Assembly (NCBI GenBank): GCA_030620655.1
Contig: JAUXEH010000010.1
Span: forward strand, 1-21,454
DNA: 21,454 nt
Reading direction: 5' to 3'
Origin: Candidatus Aminicenantota bacterium
GTDB taxonomy: Bacteria > Acidobacteriota > Aminicenantia > Aminicenantales > Aminicenantaceae
This document shows, piece by piece, positions 21,236-21,454 of the stretch. The first letter of the stretch is position 1, and each line of letters begins with the position of its first letter. The translations under genes were made by a program, and so were the position numbers. The notes beneath the pieces are model-generated. The model did no database searches, was not told the origin of the DNA, and saw only the letters and a list, made by a program, of their open reading frames with translations.

Positions 21236-21454
21236 ATGGAATACAAGGAGATAAGAGCTCCGCGGGGAACAGAACTAAGCTGCAAGGGCTGGGCCCAGGA
21301 AGCTGCGATGCGCATGCTCATGAACAACCTGGACCCAGACGTGGCGGAGAAACCGCAGGAGCTCATCGTATACGGTGGGACCGGCAAGGCCGCCCGAAAC
21401 TGGGAGTGCTTTCACGCCATCGTGGACAGCCTCAGGGAGCTCGAAAACGACGAG
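21236..21454 (+). CDS. hutU: Urocanate hydratase, N-terminal part
   Basis: The first 73 residues of urocanase, cut by the window end. Urocanase hydrates urocanate to imidazolonepropionate in histidine breakdown, using NAD as an electrophilic cofactor. The recognisable N-terminal blocks are EIRAPRGTELSCKGW, MLMNNLDPDVAE, LIVYGGTGKAARNWECF and a closing LRELENDE; YGGxGxAARNWE is the characteristic N-terminal family pattern. ATG 21236 has GGAGGAGG about five bases upstream, a strong ribosome-binding site formed where the repeat copy ends. Other hut genes, if present, lie beyond the window. Confidence 0.95.
   Translation, partial: MEYKEIRAPRGTELSCKGWAQEAAMRMLMNNLDPDVAEKPQELIVYGGTGKAARNWECFHAIVDSLRELENDE

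Overview
The window is about 21.5 kb of a GC-rich Gram-negative bacterial chromosome. LpxB, Lnt and type II secretion-like pseudopilins imply an outer membrane. The lineage cannot be fixed from the sequence. A short archaeal/eukaryal-type ProRS, a deoxyhypusine-synthase-like protein, PyrR control of pyrimidine genes and urocanase together suggest a metagenome-type lineage such as Aminicenantota/Acidobacteriota or a deltaproteobacterium-like group, but this is a low-confidence inference.

Layout. 1-258: the end of one structured repeat followed by a full copy. 259-3018 (+): three pseudopilin genes and lpxB, closely packed. 2963-5160 (-): pcm and proS, with a decayed repeat copy between them. 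5496-7724 (+): three PilZ-like paralogues around a LuxR/NarL-type regulator whose receiver domain has lost its phosphorylation residues. 7775-8410 (+): coaE. 8407-9653 (-): a deoxyhypusine-synthase-like gene and an HU gene. 9771-15133 (+): nfeD-like protease, slipin, SPOR protein, lnt, and prfB with its programmed +1 frameshift. 15130-15915 (-): mazG. 15916-16464: AT-rich gap made of one repeat inserted inside another. 16465-21012 (+): ribF, then pyrR-pyrB-pyrC-rnc. 21034-21224: third full repeat copy, directly before hutU (partial, runs off the end).

The genes are mostly housekeeping: envelope biogenesis, translation, cofactor synthesis (CoA, FAD), pyrimidine synthesis, RNA processing and nucleotide sanitation. 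Many are translationally coupled by ATGA or longer overlaps.

The most unusual content is a dispersed repeat family of about 190-250 bp. Three full copies (39-232, 16056-16308, 21034-21224), one interrupted reverse copy (15995-16428), one decayed reverse copy (about 3593-3684) and one truncated end (1-36) share CCTG...CAGG terminal inverted repeats. They fold into the same multi-helix structure, and several helices change bases on both strands between copies while keeping pairing. One copy sits inside another, flanked by a TTAC duplication, so the family has moved by transposition. Every copy whose downstream gene lies in the window points toward that gene's start codon, and in the pcm case the repeat appears to supply the start codon. 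I read it as a MITE-like element with a conserved nucleic-acid fold. No transposase is in the window.
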